The notes under the pieces: generated by a model
The model's database searches: none
Told to the model about the DNA's origin: nothing
What the model saw: only the letters and a program-made list of their open reading frames with translations
Assembly (NCBI RefSeq): GCF_003355005.1
Contig: NZ_CP029985.1
Coordinates: forward strand, 1,789,001-1,853,000
Reading direction: 5' to 3'
Source of the DNA: Sphingomonas sp. FARSPH
Lineage (GTDB): Bacteria; Pseudomonadota; Alphaproteobacteria; Sphingomonadales; Sphingomonadaceae
DNA: 64,000 nt
Shown: in pieces, positions 53,991 to 62,483 of the stretch
How the letters are laid out: each line of letters opens with the position of its first letter
Numbering within the stretch: the stretch's first letter is position 1
Position numbers and translations under genes: made by a program

Positions 53991-56476
53991 GCCGCCACCT
54001 GGACCGACGGCGCCTCCGTGCCAAGCACCTGATCGACGATCATCTGGCCGACGTCGTTCTGCCACAGCCACAGGCCGTTCGCCTGGCCACGAAAGCTCTT
54101 TTCCCCACCCAGCCGGCCCCAGGGGACGAAGCCCGCCGACAGGCCGATGCCATAGGCGCCCGGCACGGGCAGGTCGGCGGCATCGAGGATGCGGCAATGG
54201 CGATCGACCATCGGCCGGCCGGCGGTGTGCGCCAGCGCGATCGGCGCGCCCGCCGTATCGAACAGCGGCAGCGCGCGCGGACGATAGCCGAGCGCGCCGA
54301 CGACGAGGTCGGCATCCGACAGGATCGCGCGCGCGGCGGCATCGTCGTCGCCCGCGATACGGTGGATCGCGACGCGCGGGTCGGGCGTGCGCCCCGCCAG
54401 TGCCAGCATGCGCAGCACCAGTTCGCGCGATTCGAGGCGCAGGCCGGCAAGGCGCAGTACGAAGCCGCTGATCGGGCAGATGTCGTCCGCGTCGAAATCG
54501 GTGAAGCCGTCGGCGTGTGCGGCCTCGATATTGGGGTAGAAGGGCTTGGGGATTTCGCGCACCAGCAGGGTGATCGCGCCCGCGCCGAGCGGCAGGTCGT
54601 GTCGCTTGAGCAGCAGCACCGCGGCAGCGAGCGCGCTGGTGGAGGCGCCGACGATGGCGATGCGCGGTGCGGGACGGCCGCGCAGGCGCTCGACCGCGGT
54701 GTCCACCCCGCCCAGCCGCAGTAGCGCGTCCGATCGCATCAACCGGTCGCCGGCGAGGGTGCCGAGCGTCGCGCCGGCGACGACCTTGGCCGCGACATGC
54801 TCGTCGGTCTGATATCCTCCGGTCGCGACGACGATGCTGCGCGACGTCAGCAGGCGCGGGCCATCCGGCGTCGCCAGCATCGTCGTCCACGATCCGTCGC
54901 GCGTCCGCTGCGCGTGCAGCGCCTCCGCGCCGGTCAGCACCGTGCCGCCGTGCTCCGTGACGATAGTGCGCAACCGGTCCGCGGTCACGCCCAGCAGCGG
55001 CGCGGTATCGATGAGCGGCGCGCCCAGCTGGCCGCAATAGGTCGCCATGCGCCGCGCCGCGGGATGGTCGGCGAGCGCCGCGAGTTCGGGATGCGGATTG
55101 TCTCTCACTGCCGACAGGAATGTTTCGGCGGTCGTGTCCGACCGGATCGCATAGCCGCCGAGCGCGCCCGGGCCGATCCGGCCTCCGCGCTCGACCAGCG
55201 TGAGTCCATCCTCGGCGAGCGGCACGAGCTGGCCCGATTTGCTCGCGGCGGTGAGCATCGCGGTGCCCGCGGGGCCCCCACCGATCACCACGCAGCCGCG
55301 CGTCGTGTCGTCCATACAAATCCCAAGATTGTCCGCGGCGGTTTCGGCAACCCGTTCGATCGCCGCCGCCAGGCGTCCCGCGATGGTGTGGGCGTCGGCG
55401 GGACACATCGCGTCGGTGACCGGAAGGCTGAGCATCCGCGCGGACAGATCGTCCGCGACCGGTGTCGCCTCGACGATGGCGGTGTCGCGGAACAGCCGCT
55501 GCTCGCCCAGGTGCGGGCTGAAATAGCGGCCGACGCCGACACCGTCCGCCGCCAACGCGGCGCCGATCGCGTCGCGGTGCGGCGCGAGATCGCGCGGCAG
55601 CAGCACCGGCATGAACTGCGCCGCCTGTCTCATCCCGCGCGCGCGCTGGAAGGTGAAACCGGCCAGGGCCGCGCGGTAGGCAACGTCGATCTCGGCACGC
55701 GCGTCGCAGATCGCGTCGACCTGCGTCAGCTTGGCGCGCGCCATCAGCGCGAGCACCTCGGGCAGCTTGGCGTTGATGCCCGGCAAGGTCGCGCTACGCC
55801 CGCCTTCGAAGCCGAAATTGGTCATGCTGCGCAACTGATCGATCAGCGCGCGGTCGCCGCTGTAGATCAGGCCGCCTTCCGCGACTGAAAACGTCTTGGT
55901 CGCGTGCATCGAATAGACGAGCGTGAAGGGCGCGCCCGTGCCGAAGCCGCGCCCCTCCGTGTCGCGCGTACCCAGCGATGCGGCGGCGTCGATCACGACG
56001 CCTACCCCGAACCGGCGCGCCAACCAGGCGTAACGGTCGAGGTCGATCGCGGTACCGAACGTCGCATAGGGTACGAGAACGCCAATTCGGCTGCCGTACC
56101 GGGCGAGCGCGTGCTCCTCCGCTGCCGGATCGATGCTCCACTCGTCCGGATCGACGTCGACGATCAGCGGTGTCAGACCGGCCCACATCGCCGCCTGTCC
56201 CGTGGCGGCAAAGGTCATCGCCGGCATCAGTGCAAGCGTGCCCGGCGCCGGGTGCAGGCCCGCTGCCTGGCGGATCGCGATCATCAGCCCCAGCGTCGCG
56301 TTGCCGACCGCCACCGCCGCCCCGGTACCATCGAACAGCGCGTCGACCACCTCGCGTTCGAACGCGCGGACTTCCGGGCCGTTGTTGCTGAACACGCCCG
56401 ATGCCTCGATGCGCCGCAGGCCTTCGCCGAGTTCGGAAAGACGGGGTGGGCGTGGGGCGATCAGCGGAAATTCCAT
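53987..56476 (-). CDS. Fusion of DegT/DnrJ/EryC1/StrS aminotransferase and FAD/NAD(P)-dependent oxidoreductase
   Basis: This is an 829-residue protein with two enzyme domains in one frame. Residues about 1-385 are a sugar-type PLP aminotransferase: GVFSNNGPEVRAFEREV, PAMTFAATGQAAMWAG, VIDAAASLG, and the PLP lysine in YSMHATKTFSVAEGG. After the short linker NLGICMDDTTRG, residues about 395-829 form a flavoprotein: GCVVIGGGPAGTAML (Rossmann), IVVATGGYQTDEHV, a second dinucleotide motif RIAIVGASTSALAAA, and GALGYRPRALPLFD. The ATG at 56476 is preferred over a TTG seven codons upstream. It overlaps the glycosyltransferase gene. The fusion is unusual; the product made is unknown. Confidence 0.8.
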   Translation of the reverse strand: MEFPLIAPRPPRLSELGEGLRRIEASGVFSNNGPEVRAFEREVVDALFDGTGAAVAVGNATLGLMIAIRQAAGLHPAPGTLALMPAMTFAATGQAAMWAGLTPLIVDVDPDEWSIDPAAEEHALARYGSRIGVLVPYATFGTAIDLDRYAWLARRFGVGVVIDAAASLGTRDTEGRGFGTGAPFTLVYSMHATKTFSVAEGGLIYSGDRALIDQLRSMTNFGFEGGRSATLPGINAKLPEVLALMARAKLTQVDAICDARAEIDVAYRAALAGFTFQRARGMRQAAQFMPVLLPRDLAPHRDAIGAALAADGVGVGRYFSPHLGEQRLFRDTAIVEATPVADDLSARMLSLPVTDAMCPADAHTIAGRLAAAIERVAETAADNLGICMDDTTRGCVVIGGGPAGTAMLTAASKSGQLVPLAEDGLTLVERGGRIGPGALGGYAIRSDTTAETFLSAVRDNPHPELAALADHPAARRMATYCGQLGAPLIDTAPLLGVTADRLRTIVTEHGGTVLTGAEALHAQRTRDGSWTTMLATPDGPRLLTSRSIVVATGGYQTDEHVAAKVVAGATLGTLAGDRLMRSDALLRLGGVDTAVERLRGRPAPRIAIVGASTSALAAAVLLLKRHDLPLGAGAITLLVREIPKPFYPNIEAAHADGFTDFDADDICPISGFVLRLAGLRLESRELVLRMLALAGRTPDPRVAIHRIAGDDDAAARAILSDADLVVGALGYRPRALPLFDTAGAPIALAHTAGRPMVDRHCRILDAADLPVPGAYGIGLSAGFVPWGRLGGEKSFRGQANGLWLWQNDVGQMIVDQVLGTEAPSVQVAA

Positions 56477-56613
56477 AGCGCGCGGGTCCTGTGGCAACCC
56501 CCGGCGCTTACGGCCGGCGTCCCTAAGAAGCCGTTAGCATCGCCGCGGCCGCCCATGCCGCGACCAATACGGCAGCGCAAATGACGTAATTTTCATTTGT
56601 GCGCTCCGGCAAC

Positions 56614-56629
56614 AGTTGCCATGGCAACT
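56614..56629. promoter_or_regulatory. MarR-type operator, perfect palindrome before marR
   Basis: AGTTGCCATGGCAACT is a perfect 16-bp palindrome ending two bases before the marR start. Its length, dyad form and position directly on the regulator's start fit an autoregulated MarR operator controlling the efflux operon. Confidence 0.72.
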
Positions 56630-56631
56630 AT

Positions 56632-57102
56632 ATGGGCTTCTACACCGACTCGACGTTCATGCCGGAAACCTCGATCGGCTATCTCGTCCGCCGCTCGCAC
56701 CAATTGAGCGTGCAGGCGCTAGAGCCGATCTTCGCGGCGGCGGGGATGACGGCGACGCAATGGTCGGCGCTCGCATCGATCCGTGTCCAGCGGCTCAGCA
56801 CCTGCGCCGCGGTGGCGCGCGACATAGCCTACGACAAGGGCGCGACGACGCGGCTGCTCGACTCGCTGGAGGAGCGCGGCTGGATCAACCGGCGGCGCGA
56901 CCACGGCGACCGCCGCGTCGTTCACGTGATGCTGACCCCTGCGGGCGAGACGGCGGCGATGGCGGTGCGCGACGCGGTCGTGGCGCAATGGAACGAATGG
57001 CTTACCGATTGGAACGACAAGGATATCATGGACCTCATCCGTCTTTTACAGCGGCTGCGCGGTACGTTGACGCAGGCCACCGACGAAGGCGCGGCGGCAT
57101 GA
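56632..57102 (+). CDS. MarR family repressor of the efflux operon
   Basis: This 156-residue winged-helix regulator has SIGYLVRRSHQLSVQALEPI, a recognition region around ATQWSALASIRVQ...VARDIAYDKGATTRLLDSLEERG, and the wing DHGDRRVVHVMLTPAG. The first codon is taken as the ATG at 56632; a GTG at 56599 would place the operator palindrome inside the gene. The stop overlaps the start of the outer-membrane component (ATGA). The family releases DNA on binding aromatic drugs or phenolics, so the pump is probably induced by its substrates. Confidence 0.87.
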   Translation: MGFYTDSTFMPETSIGYLVRRSHQLSVQALEPIFAAAGMTATQWSALASIRVQRLSTCAAVARDIAYDKGATTRLLDSLEERGWINRRRDHGDRRVVHVMLTPAGETAAMAVRDAVVAQWNEWLTDWNDKDIMDLIRLLQRLRGTLTQATDEGAAA

Positions 57103-58508
57103 CCCGCGCGCGCCTGGCCCCGTTGCTGTCTGCGGCCCTGCTCGCCGGCTGCGCGGTGCCGCACAGTCCGCCCGCCGTCGCGCCGCTTGCGCCCGCCGCG
57201 CTCGGCCTCGATGCCGCGACCACGCCCGTCATCGCGGACGATTGGTGGAAGGGCTTCGGCGATCCCCAGCTCGACCGGCTGGTCGCCGACGCGACCGCGG
57301 GCAATCCGACGCTCGATGCCGCGCTCGCCCGCGTGCGCCAGGCGGAGGCGGTGCTCGCCGGTCGCCGCGCCGAAGACGGCCCCAACGTCACGCTCGATGC
57401 CTCGGTGCAGCCGCAGCGCTTCTCCGGCAATTACATCATCCCACCCCCCTATGGCGGCACGGTGCGGACGATCGGCCAGGTGCAGGGCAATCTGTCGTGG
57501 AACCTCGATCTGTTCGGGCGCCAGCATGCCGCGATCGTCGGCGCGCGCGCCTCGGCCCGTGCCGCCGCGCTCGACGTCGCCGCGGCACGACTCGCCATCG
57601 CGGGATCGGTGGTGCAGACGTACATCGACCTCGCCCGGGCGGAAACGCAGGCGCGGCTGGCCCGCGACACGGTCGCGACGCGGCAGCGCTCGCTCGACCT
57701 CGTCAACGTGCGCATCCGCAATCGTCTCGCCAGCAACCTGCAGGCCGAAGCCGCGGGCACGTTGCTGGCGCAGGCGCGCGAGGCGGCGGTGCGCGCCGAC
57801 GGCGCGCGCGCCATTGCCGCCAATGCGCTCGCCGCGCTGGCGGGGCGGGGGCATGACTATGCGCTGGCGATCCAGCCCGCGCGGCTCAACCTCGACGCGG
57901 CGTTGCCGCTGCCGCGCACCCTGCCCGCCGACCTGCTCGCGCGTCGGCCGGACATCGCCGCGGCCGAGGCGCGGATCGACGCCGCCGCGGCGGGACGCCA
58001 GGTTGCGCGCCGTGCCTTCTATCCCAACGTCAACCTCGCCGCCTTTGCAGGGCTCCAGGCGATCGGGCTCGGCAACCTGATCGGCCTCGATTCCGCGGCG
58101 GTGGGGGCGGGCCCGGCGATCCACCTGCCGTTGTTCGACAATGGCCGGCTGAAGGCGGATCTCGCCGGCGCGACCGCCGCGCTCGACGTCGCCACCGCCG
58201 ATTACAATGATCGCGTGATCGGGGCGGTGCGCGATGCCGCAGACGCGATCGCGCTGGTCGACAATATCGCGCAGCAGCGCGCACGGGCGGCGGAGGTCGT
58301 GCGCGGCCTGTCCGAAACCAACCGCCTCAACGCGATCCGCGTGTCGAGCGGCCTCGACAGCAAGCTCGACCTTGTCGACACCGACATCCGCCTGCTCGAC
58401 GCGCGTCTCGCCACCACCAACCTCGCCGCCGATGCGGCCCGCCAGCGTGTCGCGCTGGTGCTGGCGCTCGGCGGCGGGTTCACGCCTGCCCAGGAAACCG
58501 CCCGATGA
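57099..58508 (+). CDS. RND/MFS efflux outer-membrane lipoprotein (NodT/OprM family)
   Basis: This 469-residue outer-membrane factor has a lipobox (LSAALLAGCAVP; lipidated at C19) and the family's start segment DDWWKGFGDPQLDRLVADA. It has two repeated alpha-helical/beta regions (NLSWNLDLFGRQHAAIVGAR; LPLFDNGRLKADLAGATAALD). The segment LLARRPDIAAAEARIDAAAA is characteristic of the family. It forms the outer channel of a tripartite pump with the two genes downstream, and overlaps both neighbours by ATGA. Confidence 0.92.
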   Translation: MTRARLAPLLSAALLAGCAVPHSPPAVAPLAPAALGLDAATTPVIADDWWKGFGDPQLDRLVADATAGNPTLDAALARVRQAEAVLAGRRAEDGPNVTLDASVQPQRFSGNYIIPPPYGGTVRTIGQVQGNLSWNLDLFGRQHAAIVGARASARAAALDVAAARLAIAGSVVQTYIDLARAETQARLARDTVATRQRSLDLVNVRIRNRLASNLQAEAAGTLLAQAREAAVRADGARAIAANALAALAGRGHDYALAIQPARLNLDAALPLPRTLPADLLARRPDIAAAEARIDAAAAGRQVARRAFYPNVNLAAFAGLQAIGLGNLIGLDSAAVGAGPAIHLPLFDNGRLKADLAGATAALDVATADYNDRVIGAVRDAADAIALVDNIAQQRARAAEVVRGLSETNRLNAIRVSSGLDSKLDLVDTDIRLLDARLATTNLAADAARQRVALVLALGGGFTPAQETAR

Positions 58509-59716
58509 CCGACTCCCGCTCCGCTTATGACGATTCCGCCGCCGCGCCCGGCGCCGAGGTGCAGGCACCAGAGGTGATGGCGACGAAGGAGCCGGCGCGC
58601 CCGCGCGCGCGGCGGCTGGGCTTCGCGATCCTCACGGCGATCGTCGTCATCGCGCTGATCGTCTGGGCGGTGATGCATTTCCTGCTCGCCAATCCGGAAG
58701 AGGAAACGGACGACGCCTATGTCGCGGGCGACGTCGTCTCCGTCACCGCGCGTGACGCGGGACAGGTGATCGCGATCCACGCCGACAATACGCAGACGGT
58801 GAGGGCGGGGCAGCCCTTGCTCGACCTCGACCCGGTCACCGCCGACGTCAACCTCGCCAGCGCCGCGGCCGAACTGGCGCGGGCGGTGCGCGCGACGCGC
58901 GCCGACTTCTCCAAGGTCTCCGAAAGCGGCGCCTCGGTAGTGCAGGCGCGCGCGCAGCTGTCCGCCGCGACCTCCGACTATGCCCGCCGCCAGGGTGCGG
59001 CGGCGCAGGGCGCGGTGTCGGGCGAGGAACTGGCGCACGCCGCCGACGCGGTGAAGGTGGCGCGCGCCAACCTCAATCTCGCGCTCAGCCAGCAGGCGCA
59101 GTCGCGCTCTGCGGTGCAGGGCACCGACGTGTCGACCAACCCCGCGGTGCTCGCCGCGGTCGCCGCCTATCGCCGCGCCGCGATCATCCGCAGCCACATG
59201 CACGTCGTCGCGCCGATCGACGGCGTCGTCGCGCAGCGCACCGTGCAGATCGGGCAGCAGGTCGCGGCGGGCACGCCGCTGATGGCGGTCGTGCCGCTGT
59301 CGCGCGTGTGGATCGACGCCAATTTCCGCGAAACGCAGCTCAAGGATCTGCGCATCGGCCAGCCCGCGACGGTTACCGCCGACATGTACGGCAAGGGCAT
59401 CGTCTATCATGGCCGGGTGATCGGCCTGGGCGCAGGCTCGGGCAACGCCTTCGCGCTGCTGCCGCCGCAGAACGCCAGCGGCAACTGGATCAAGATCGTG
59501 CAGCGCGTGCCGGTGCGCATCGCGCTCGACGCGGGCGAGTTGCAGCGCAATCCCTTGCGCGTCGGCCTGTCGGCGAACGTCACCGTCGCGACGGGCGATC
59601 TGTCCGGGCCGCGCCTGGGCCAGGCGGCGACCACCGCCTATACCGACAGGCCCGCCGACGATCGCGATCCCGCGGTCGAGGCGCGCATCCGCCAGATCAT
59701 CGCGGCGAACCGGTAA
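58505..59716 (+). CDS. EmrA-like membrane-fusion protein (HlyD family)
   Basis: This 403-residue periplasmic adaptor is anchored by one N-terminal helix (AILTAIVVIALIVWAVMHFLL, about residues 40-60). The biotinyl-lipoyl-like half motifs are SVTARDAGQVIAIHADNTQTV and VVAPIDGVVAQRTVQIGQQV, with a long alpha-hairpin between them (AELARAVRATRADFS...AHAADAVKVARANLNL). It links the inner-membrane EmrB-like transporter to the outer-membrane channel encoded upstream. It overlaps the preceding gene by four bases. Confidence 0.92.
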   Translation: MTDSRSAYDDSAAAPGAEVQAPEVMATKEPARPRARRLGFAILTAIVVIALIVWAVMHFLLANPEEETDDAYVAGDVVSVTARDAGQVIAIHADNTQTVRAGQPLLDLDPVTADVNLASAAAELARAVRATRADFSKVSESGASVVQARAQLSAATSDYARRQGAAAQGAVSGEELAHAADAVKVARANLNLALSQQAQSRSAVQGTDVSTNPAVLAAVAAYRRAAIIRSHMHVVAPIDGVVAQRTVQIGQQVAAGTPLMAVVPLSRVWIDANFRETQLKDLRIGQPATVTADMYGKGIVYHGRVIGLGAGSGNAFALLPPQNASGNWIKIVQRVPVRIALDAGELQRNPLRVGLSANVTVATGDLSGPRLGQAATTAYTDRPADDRDPAVEARIRQIIAANR

Positions 59717-59731
59717 GGCCCGAGCGACCCG

Positions 59732-61273
59732 ATGAGCGCCCCCGCAACCGAACTGCCGCCGCTGGAGGGCGGGCGCCGCGCCTTGCTCGCCTTCGCGCTC
59801 GCGCTCGGCACCTTCATGATGGTGCTCGACAGCACTATCGCCAACGTCTCGCTGCCGACGATCGCGGGCAATCTCGGCGTCTCCAGCGACAATTCGACGT
59901 GGATCATCACCGCCTTCGCCGTCGCGAACGGCGTCGCGGTGCCGCTGACCGGCTGGCTGATGGGCCGGTTCGGCGTCGTACGTACCTTCTGCGTCGCAGT
60001 GGCGGCGTTCACGCTCGCCTCGTTCCTGTGCGGCATCGCGTGGAACCTGCAGTCGCTGATCCTCTTTCGTATCCTGCAAGGCGCGTGTTCGGGACCGATG
60101 ATGCCGGGCAGCCAGGCGTTGCTGATCTCGATCTTCCCCGCCGACCGGCGCTCGACCGCGCTCGGCGTCTGGTCGATGACCACCCTCGTGGGCCCGGTGA
60201 TGGGACCTATCCTGGGCGGCTGGATCAGCGACAATTACCATTGGAGCTGGATTTTCCTCATCAACGTGCCCGTCGGCATCTTCTGCGCGCTCACCTGCTG
60301 GAACGGCCTGAAAAGCCGCGAGACGCCGACGCGCAAGCTGCCGATCGATACCGTTGGGTTAGGGCTGCTCGTGCTGTGGGTCGGCGCGCTGCAAGTCGTG
60401 CTCGACCTCGGCAAGAACGCCGACTGGTTCAACGACACGACGATCTGCATCATGACGGTGATCGCCGCGGTCGGTTTCGTCGCCTGGCTGATCTGGGAAT
60501 TGACCGATGCCAATCCGGCAGTCGACCTGTCGCTGTTCGCTAACCGCAATTTCGCGATCGGCACCGCGGTCTTCTGCATGGGCTATGCGATCTTCTTCGC
60601 CAATACGCTGATCCTGCCGCTCTGGCTGCAGACGCAGGTCGGCTATACCGCGACCTGGGCGGGGCTGATCGCGGCGCCCAGCGGGCTCGTCGCTGTGGTC
60701 ATGTCGCCGCTCGCCGCGCGGCTGTCGGGCAAGGTCGATGCGCGCATCCTCGCCAGCATCGCCTTTCTCGCCTTTGCCGTCTCCTACTGGATGCGATCGC
60801 GGTTCGTCACCGACGCGACCGTCGTCGACTTCATGCTGCCGCTGCTGGTGCAGGGCATCGGGATGAGCGTGTTCTTCCTCGCGATGATCACCATCCTGCT
60901 CGACGGCATCCCGCCGCACCGCATCCCGTCGGCGACCGGCATTTCCAACTTCGCGCGGATCGTCGCCGGATCATTCTCTGCCTCGATCATCACCACCGCC
61001 TGGGATCGGCGCGAGACGCTGCACCAGACGCGCCTGGCGGATGCGGTGGGGCAGGGGACGGCGTTTCAAATGGCGAGCGACAAGCTGCAGCATCTCGGCG
61101 CCTCGTCGACGCAGGCGGCGGCGGCGATCACCCGCCAGATGGTGGGGCAAGCCTATCTGCTCGCATCGACCGACCTGTTCCGGCTGTCGGCCTATCTGTG
61201 CATCGCGGGCACGTTGCTGGTGTGGTTCACGCGGCGTCCGGCGGCGGTCAGCGGGCCGGTGGCGGCGGATTGA
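59732..61273 (+). CDS. EmrB/QacA (DHA2) family multidrug efflux transporter
   Basis: This 513-residue inner-membrane drug:proton antiporter has 14 predicted helices. It has the DHA2 start LALGTFMMVLDSTIANVSLP, the family motif GWLMGRFG in the first loop and ILQGACSGPMMPGSQALL. The C-terminal half includes MLPLLVQGIGMSVFFLAM and GISNFARIVAGSF. It is 15 bases after the adaptor gene and completes the marR-outer membrane factor-emrA-emrB operon. Substrates of such pumps include uncouplers, phenolics and hydrophobic antibiotics. Confidence 0.92.
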   Translation: MSAPATELPPLEGGRRALLAFALALGTFMMVLDSTIANVSLPTIAGNLGVSSDNSTWIITAFAVANGVAVPLTGWLMGRFGVVRTFCVAVAAFTLASFLCGIAWNLQSLILFRILQGACSGPMMPGSQALLISIFPADRRSTALGVWSMTTLVGPVMGPILGGWISDNYHWSWIFLINVPVGIFCALTCWNGLKSRETPTRKLPIDTVGLGLLVLWVGALQVVLDLGKNADWFNDTTICIMTVIAAVGFVAWLIWELTDANPAVDLSLFANRNFAIGTAVFCMGYAIFFANTLILPLWLQTQVGYTATWAGLIAAPSGLVAVVMSPLAARLSGKVDARILASIAFLAFAVSYWMRSRFVTDATVVDFMLPLLVQGIGMSVFFLAMITILLDGIPPHRIPSATGISNFARIVAGSFSASIITTAWDRRETLHQTRLADAVGQGTAFQMASDKLQHLGASSTQAAAAITRQMVGQAYLLASTDLFRLSAYLCIAGTLLVWFTRRPAAVSGPVAAD

Positions 61274-61303
61274 TCCGGGCGGCCGATCGGGCGGGCCACG
61301 GGT

Positions 61304-61382
61304 GGCGAGGTTTCGCCGGCGTCTCGGGTCAAAGGAGACGGGAAACCTCGCCGACCATGTTCATGCGCGCGGGCGCATGAAC
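61304..61382. terminator. Two adjacent strong hairpins between convergent genes
   Basis: GGCGAGGTTTC (61304-61314) pairs with GAAACCTCGCC (61342-61352). Directly after it, GTTCATGCGC (61359-61368) pairs with GCGCATGAAC (61373-61382) around a four-base loop. Both stems are perfect. They separate emrB from the small gene on the other strand. No U-run is present, so they may act as RNA-stability or Rho-linked ends. Confidence 0.65.
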
Positions 61383-61399
61383 CCGGCCGAAACGAGCCG

Positions 61400-61636
61400 T
61401 CAGTCGCGCGCGACGACCGGTGCGACCGGGGTGGGACGCAGCTTGTCGTTGGCGGCGACGGTCTGCGCCTTGGTGGGGCAGAAATAGACGGGCGCGTGGC
61501 TTACCATCTTGCCCGCGGGGGCGTGGACCTGATGTTTGGTGCAGCCGGCGGCGACCTTCGGGTCGGTCGGGCTACCGGCAAGCGCGGGCGATGCGATACC
61601 GGCCAGTGCGACCGCGGTGATGACGAAACGGATCAT
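61400..61636 (-). CDS. Small secreted protein of unknown function
   Basis: The product is 78 residues with a signal peptide (MIRFVITAVALAGIASPALAG). The mature part is short and has two cysteines separated by about 20 residues: AAGCTKHQVHAPAGKMV and PVYFCPTKAQTVAAND. The pattern could form a disulfide or bind a metal with the nearby histidines. The ATG at 61636 is chosen because the signal peptide then starts at the first residue. No family recognised. Confidence 0.6.
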   Translation of the reverse strand: MIRFVITAVALAGIASPALAGSPTDPKVAAGCTKHQVHAPAGKMVSHAPVYFCPTKAQTVAANDKLRPTPVAPVVARD

Positions 61637-61772
61637 GCGAAAACCTCCTCCAGTTGCATGAGAGCGCATGATCTAGGCCCCGCCGCTTTCCCGCGAGCGA
61701 CGCGCGCGTAAGGAATTGTGTCCGCGCCGGGCTTGGTTGACCCGTCCCGACGCGCAGCCTACCTCATGGCGC

Positions 61773-62483
61773 ATGACCGCCCCCACCATCCTCCTGGTCG
61801 AGGACGATCCCGCGCTGCGCACACTGACGACGCGGGCGTTGCAGGAAAACGGCTACATCGTCCGCCCCGCCTCCGCCGCGCCGGAGATGTGGCTGGCGCT
61901 GGAGGCCGGTCCCGTCGACCTCGTCCTGCTCGACATCATGCTGCCCGGCACCAGCGGCATCGACCTGTGCCGCGCGCTCCGTCAAAAGAGCGAGGTCCCG
62001 ATCATCTTCATCAGCGCCAAGGGCAGCGAGACCGACCGCGTCGTCGGGCTGGAACTCGGCGCGGACGATTACCTGCCCAAGCCGTTCGGCACGCGCGAGC
62101 TGATCGCCCGCGTCCGCGCGGTGTTGCGCCGCGGCCAGCTCGAACGGCGCAGCGGCGAGCGCGAGGAGGGCGTGTTGAGCTTCGATGGCTGGACGGTCAC
62201 GTTGCCACGCCGCGAGCTGACCTCGCCCACCGGTGCCGTCGTCGACCTAACCGGCGCGGAGTTCGACCTGCTCGTGGCGCTGGCCGAACATGCCGGCCGC
62301 GTCATCGCGCGCGAACGGCTGATCGAGCTGTCGCGCACGCGGCTCGGCGACAGTTCGGATCGCAGCATCGACGTGCTGGTCAGCCGCCTGCGCCGCAAAT
62401 TGTCCAACGCCGGCCAGGACGCGCCGATCATCACCGTGCGCGGCGTCGGCTACATGTTCAACACCGAGGTGACGCGCCGTTGA
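61773..62483 (+). CDS. OmpR-family response regulator of pair 2
   Basis: This 236-residue regulator starts MTAPTILLVEDDPALRTLTT. The receiver has the phospho-acceptor D54 (LVLLDIMLPGTSGIDLC), FISAKGSETDRV and the lysine in DYLPKPFGTREL. The C-terminal winged helix has VVDLTGAEFDLLVALAEHAG and SDRSIDVLVSRLRRKL. It is followed by its kinase gene with a stop/start overlap. Paralogues of this type regulate envelope and porin genes; the targets here are unknown. Confidence 0.92.
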   Translation: MTAPTILLVEDDPALRTLTTRALQENGYIVRPASAAPEMWLALEAGPVDLVLLDIMLPGTSGIDLCRALRQKSEVPIIFISAKGSETDRVVGLELGADDYLPKPFGTRELIARVRAVLRRGQLERRSGEREEGVLSFDGWTVTLPRRELTSPTGAVVDLTGAEFDLLVALAEHAGRVIARERLIELSRTRLGDSSDRSIDVLVSRLRRKLSNAGQDAPIITVRGVGYMFNTEVTRR

